Notes under the pieces: generated by a model
Told to the model about the DNA's origin: nothing
Seen by the model: only the letters and a program-made list of their open reading frames with translations
The model's database searches: none
Origin: Sphingomonadales bacterium
GTDB taxonomy: Bacteria; Pseudomonadota; Alphaproteobacteria; Sphingomonadales; Sphingomonadaceae
Reading direction: 5' to 3'
Assembly (NCBI GenBank): GCA_027490095.1
Contig: JAIXYT010000030.1
Coordinates: 1 to 53,585, forward strand
Length of the DNA stretch: 53,585 nt
Made by a program: the position numbers and the translations under genes
In this document: piece after piece, positions 51,163 to 53,585 of the stretch
Position numbering within the stretch: position 1 is the stretch's first letter
Layout: the number at the start of each line of letters is the position of its first letter

Positions 51163-52330
51163 TGCCGCCGAAGATCGTCCAGGCGCGGCTGTTGAGGTAG
51201 GTCGGGGTCGCGAGCTGCGCCTCGCGGCTGCCGACCGGTTCGGGCGCGCTGTTGCCGTAGAGCGGGCGCTCGGGCGGCAGCTGCAGACCGAGCGGGCCGA
51301 AGATGTCCACCGCCAGCTCGTCGATCTTCTGCCTGAGGCTCGAGGACACCAGCTTCACCAGGCTCGTCTGCGGCCCCGGGCGGCGGCCGGCCTTCAGCTC
51401 GGCCAGAATGCGCAGTTCCGTCGTCTCCAGCGCCTGCGCCTCCAGCTCCAGCGCCACCAGCCGCGCTTCGACGCTGGGCAGATGGCCATAGGCGCCGTTG
51501 GTGCCGCTGGGCTGGCTGTCGGCTGCTGCCTTCAGCCGTGCGATGTCGGCGAGAAGCCGCGGCGCCGCACAGCTGCCGCCGCGCTCGTTCTCGAGCAGGA
51601 ACTTGGCGATGGACCAGCCCTGCCCCTCTTCGCCGATACGGTACTGTTCGTGCGTCTCGGCATCGTCCAGGAACACCTGGTTCACTTCATGGTCGCCGGC
51701 CAGCGTAATGATCGGCCGGATGGTGATGCCCTTCTGCTTCATCGGCACCAGCAGGAAGGTGATGCCCTCCTGCGGCTTCACGTCCGGGTTGGTCCGCACC
51801 AGGCAGAACATCCAGTCGGCGTAATGGGCGTGCGTCGTCCAGATCTTGGACCCGTTGATGCGGTAGGAGCCCGTCGCAGGGTCCAGCACGGCGCGCGTCT
51901 TCAGGCTCGCGAGGTCCGAACCGGCGCCCGGCTCGGAATAGCCCTGGCACCACTTCTCGCTGCCATCCAGGATTTTCGGCAGGAAGCGCGCCTTCTGCTC
52001 GGGCGTGCCGTAGGTGTAGATCACGGGCGCGACCAGCTTCAGCCCCAGCACGCTGAGCGCCGGCGCATCAGCGAGCGCGCATTCCTTCTCGAAGATGTAG
52101 CGCTGCACCGGGTCCCAGCCCGTGCCGCCGGCCTCCTTCGGCCAATGATAGGCAAGCCAGCCCTTCTCGTGGAGGATTCGCTGCCATTCGTCGCCGATGT
52201 CGGGCTCCACGAACACCGAGGGCGTGTTGCGCGCGCCCTCGCGGATATGCTCCGGCAGGTTTTCGGCCAGGAAGCTCCGCACCTCTTCGCGGAATGCCAG
52301 CTCCTCAGGCGAAAAATCCATGTGCATCAT
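51113..52330 (-). CDS. Acyl-CoA dehydrogenase
   Basis: 405 residues, FAD-dependent alpha,beta-desaturation of an acyl-CoA. GYSEPGAGSDLASL and WTTHAHYADW are the FAD/substrate signatures, and the end IFGGTNEVQKTIIAKTVLGL is typical. Start ATG 52330 overlaps the ThuA-like stop (ATGA) and has GGAGC before it. The substrate class (long-chain, steroid side-chain or other) cannot be told. The last 50 bp are duplicated at 50086-50135. Confidence 0.93.
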   Translation of the reverse strand: MMHMDFSPEELAFREEVRSFLAENLPEHIREGARNTPSVFVEPDIGDEWQRILHEKGWLAYHWPKEAGGTGWDPVQRYIFEKECALADAPALSVLGLKLVAPVIYTYGTPEQKARFLPKILDGSEKWCQGYSEPGAGSDLASLKTRAVLDPATGSYRINGSKIWTTHAHYADWMFCLVRTNPDVKPQEGITFLLVPMKQKGITIRPIITLAGDHEVNQVFLDDAETHEQYRIGEEGQGWSIAKFLLENERGGSCAAPRLLADIARLKAAADSQPSGTNGAYGHLPSVEARLVALELEAQALETTELRILAELKAGRRPGPQTSLVKLVSSSLRQKIDELAVDIFGPLGLQLPPERPLYGNSAPEPVGSREAQLATPTYLNSRAWTIFGGTNEVQKTIIAKTVLGL

Positions 52331-53076
52331 GCGGGCTCCAGCTCGTTGAGTCCCCAGGCGATGCAGCGCCTGAGAATCCGGGTGTAGACGGGATAGTTCC
52401 AGGAACAGCGTTCGGGATGCGGCCAGAAGGGCGTGAAGACCGCGACGTCATAATGACCGCGGCAGTGCCCCAGGGTGAAATAGAGCAGGCGTCCGGCGCC
52501 ATGCTTCGTCTCATAGAGGATCGGCACCTCGGTCTCGGGCCAGTCGCCCTCCACGAAGCCAGTCGCCTCGCCCGAGAAGGTCGTCGACAGGATGGTGTCG
52601 ATCTCGGCAGTGGTGCGGCTGAGATAGAGTTCGTCGACCACCTCGAAGTCGCTTTCGCCCTTCACAAGCGGGTGGCCGGGCTGTTTCACGTTCACGGTGT
52701 AGGGCCCGATGGGCGGGTGCGCGACGAACTGCGTCCCCAGCAGCGCCATCACGTCCGGCCGCTCGTTGGGCGCATCCACCAGCCCGTTTTCGAGGAAGCG
52801 CAGGATCGAGTTGGTGCCGTGAAGCGCCAGCCAGCGGCCGCCGGCCTGAAGCCAGGCCTTGATGGCGGCGGTTTCGGCCTCGGTCGGCACCACGTCGCAG
52901 GTGTAGGTGACGAGCAGGCTGCAGTCCTGCAGCCGCGCGATGTTGGAGTAGTCCATCGCGACAGTGGCGCGGATGCGCGGCTCGTCGGCGAACAGCTTCA
53001 GGATTTCCAGCCGCGCAAAGTCGATGTCGTGATATTTGCCGGCGGCGATGAAATGCACCTGTATGGGGCCACTCAT
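52327..53076 (-). CDS. ThuA-like domain protein
   Basis: 249 residues of the ThuA/class I glutamine-amidotransferase-like fold: YHDIDFARLEIL near the start, LLVTYTCDVVPTEAE, then WLALHGTNSILRF and LYFTLGHCRGH. The Cys nucleophile of true amidotransferases is not at the usual elbow. ThuA proteins occur with sugar (trehalose-type) and other catabolic operons; here the partners are an acyl-CoA dehydrogenase and an SDR, so a role on a carbonyl or sugar-like intermediate is only a guess. ATG 53076 lies 5 bp after the SDR stop; ATGA overlap with the next gene. Confidence 0.8.
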   Translation of the reverse strand: MSGPIQVHFIAAGKYHDIDFARLEILKLFADEPRIRATVAMDYSNIARLQDCSLLVTYTCDVVPTEAETAAIKAWLQAGGRWLALHGTNSILRFLENGLVDAPNERPDVMALLGTQFVAHPPIGPYTVNVKQPGHPLVKGESDFEVVDELYLSRTTAEIDTILSTTFSGEATGFVEGDWPETEVPILYETKHGAGRLLYFTLGHCRGHYDVAVFTPFWPHPERCSWNYPVYTRILRRCIAWGLNELEPA

Positions 53077-53081
53077 GACAT

Positions 53082-53585
53082 TCAATCCCGAATGTGGCCG
53101 GCGCCGTCTACGGCCAACTCGGCGCCCGTGGTGAAGCTCGACCGCGGGGAGGCGAGGAACAGGATGGCCTCGGCCACCTCGTCCGCCTCGCCCACGCGGC
53201 CCATCGGATGGTTGGCGGCAAAGCTCGCCTCGGCGGCCGCCCGGTCGTCGACCATCGCGAGATAGCGCTCGAACATCGGTGTGCGGATCGCGCCGGGGTG
53301 GACCGTGTTCACGCGGATCGGGATTCGGCTGTTCGCGAAGTGCAGAGCCGCCGATTTCGATGCCGCAACCATCCCGGACTTCGACGCGCAATAGGCGATG
53401 AAGGGCGCGCCCGGACGCATCGACAGCATGGAGGCGATGTTGACGATGCTGCAGGGCTTGCCGCTCGCCTTCATCGCGGGGGCGGCTGCCCGCATGCCAT
53501 AAACGACGCCCGACAGGTTGATCGCGATATGCCGGTCCCAGGCGTCGTCACCCAGGGTTTCCACGTCCGCCGGCTCCGAGATACC
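53082..53585 (-). CDS. Short-chain dehydrogenase/reductase (5' end outside window)
   Basis: The C-terminal 167 residues of a classical SDR: INLSGVVYGMRAA, then SIVNIASMLSM with the catalytic Ser, YCASKSGM with Tyr and Lys, VNTVHPGAIRTPMF and the usual end GAELAVDGAG. The cofactor-binding GxxxGxG part lies beyond the right edge. It heads the visible part of the SDR/ThuA-like/acyl-CoA dehydrogenase operon. Substrate unknown. Confidence 0.93.
   Translation of the reverse strand, partial: GISEPADVETLGDDAWDRHIAINLSGVVYGMRAAAPAMKASGKPCSIVNIASMLSMRPGAPFIAYCASKSGMVAASKSAALHFANSRIPIRVNTVHPGAIRTPMFERYLAMVDDRAAAEASFAANHPMGRVGEADEVAEAILFLASPRSSFTTGAELAVDGAGHIRD

Overview
The window looks like a chromosomal piece of a high-GC alphaproteobacterium, most likely a sphingomonad (Sphingomonadales). 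The reasons are the gene order lapA-like/pyrF/trpF/trpB/trpA/accD/folC, the order serS/surE/LysM-M23, a DUF6356-type small protein, a TonB-dependent receptor, and three proteins with the PEPxxWA form of the PEP-CTERM sorting tail. The species cannot be named from the sequence. Nothing resembles an integrase, transposase, CRISPR array, rRNA or tRNA.

Layout. 1-5.4 kb: a SUF iron-sulfur regulator coupled to sufB, a secreted DUF885 metallopeptidase, a CDF metal exporter and thymidine kinase. 5.4-12 kb: a two-domain cold-shock protein with a glycine-rich arm, a small membrane protein that seems to start at CTG, an Old Yellow Enzyme, DUF1244, pyruvate kinase, an orphan GT-C-like membrane protein and DUF6356. 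12.1-15.5 kb: an overlapping Lrp/MFS/nucleotidyltransferase operon and a MetX-like secreted hydrolase. 15.5-25.6 kb: map-radC-yciB on the minus strand, then cinA-like, lapA-like, pyrF, trpFBA, accD and folC on the plus strand. A PEP-CTERM gene on the other strand sits between pyrF and trpF. 25.6-31.7 kb: an SDR, serS, surE, a second PEP-CTERM gene behind a sigma-54 promoter, a degenerate LysM/M23 lipoprotein and an 8-cysteine secreted protein. 31.8-38.7 kb: gyrA, tsaD-gpsA, and an LpxH-like phosphatase coupled to a GT4 glycosyltransferase. 38.7-46.2 kb (minus strand): a lipoprotein/TonB-receptor pair, an Lhr-like helicase and a secreted protein. 46.4-50.1 kb: a HAD-UbiA fusion, GtrA and a GT-C-like protein, which I read as a polyprenyl-phospho-sugar pathway. 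50.1-51.1 kb: a low-GC insert with a third PEP-CTERM gene. 51.1-53.6 kb: an acyl-CoA dehydrogenase, ThuA-like and SDR operon.

Three things stand out. First, the low-GC PEP-CTERM insert lies between two identical 50-bp copies of the acyl-CoA dehydrogenase 3' end, like a tiny integrated cassette with attL/attR ends and no integrase. Second, serS is a mosaic: two AT-richer blocks, together carrying roughly 55 extra residues, sit in an otherwise GC-rich gene, with three tandem 28-bp hairpin repeats just upstream. Third, the three PEP-CTERM genes lie at breaks in conserved or plausible gene neighbourhoods, and one has a nearly perfect -24/-12 promoter, although no exosortase is in the window.
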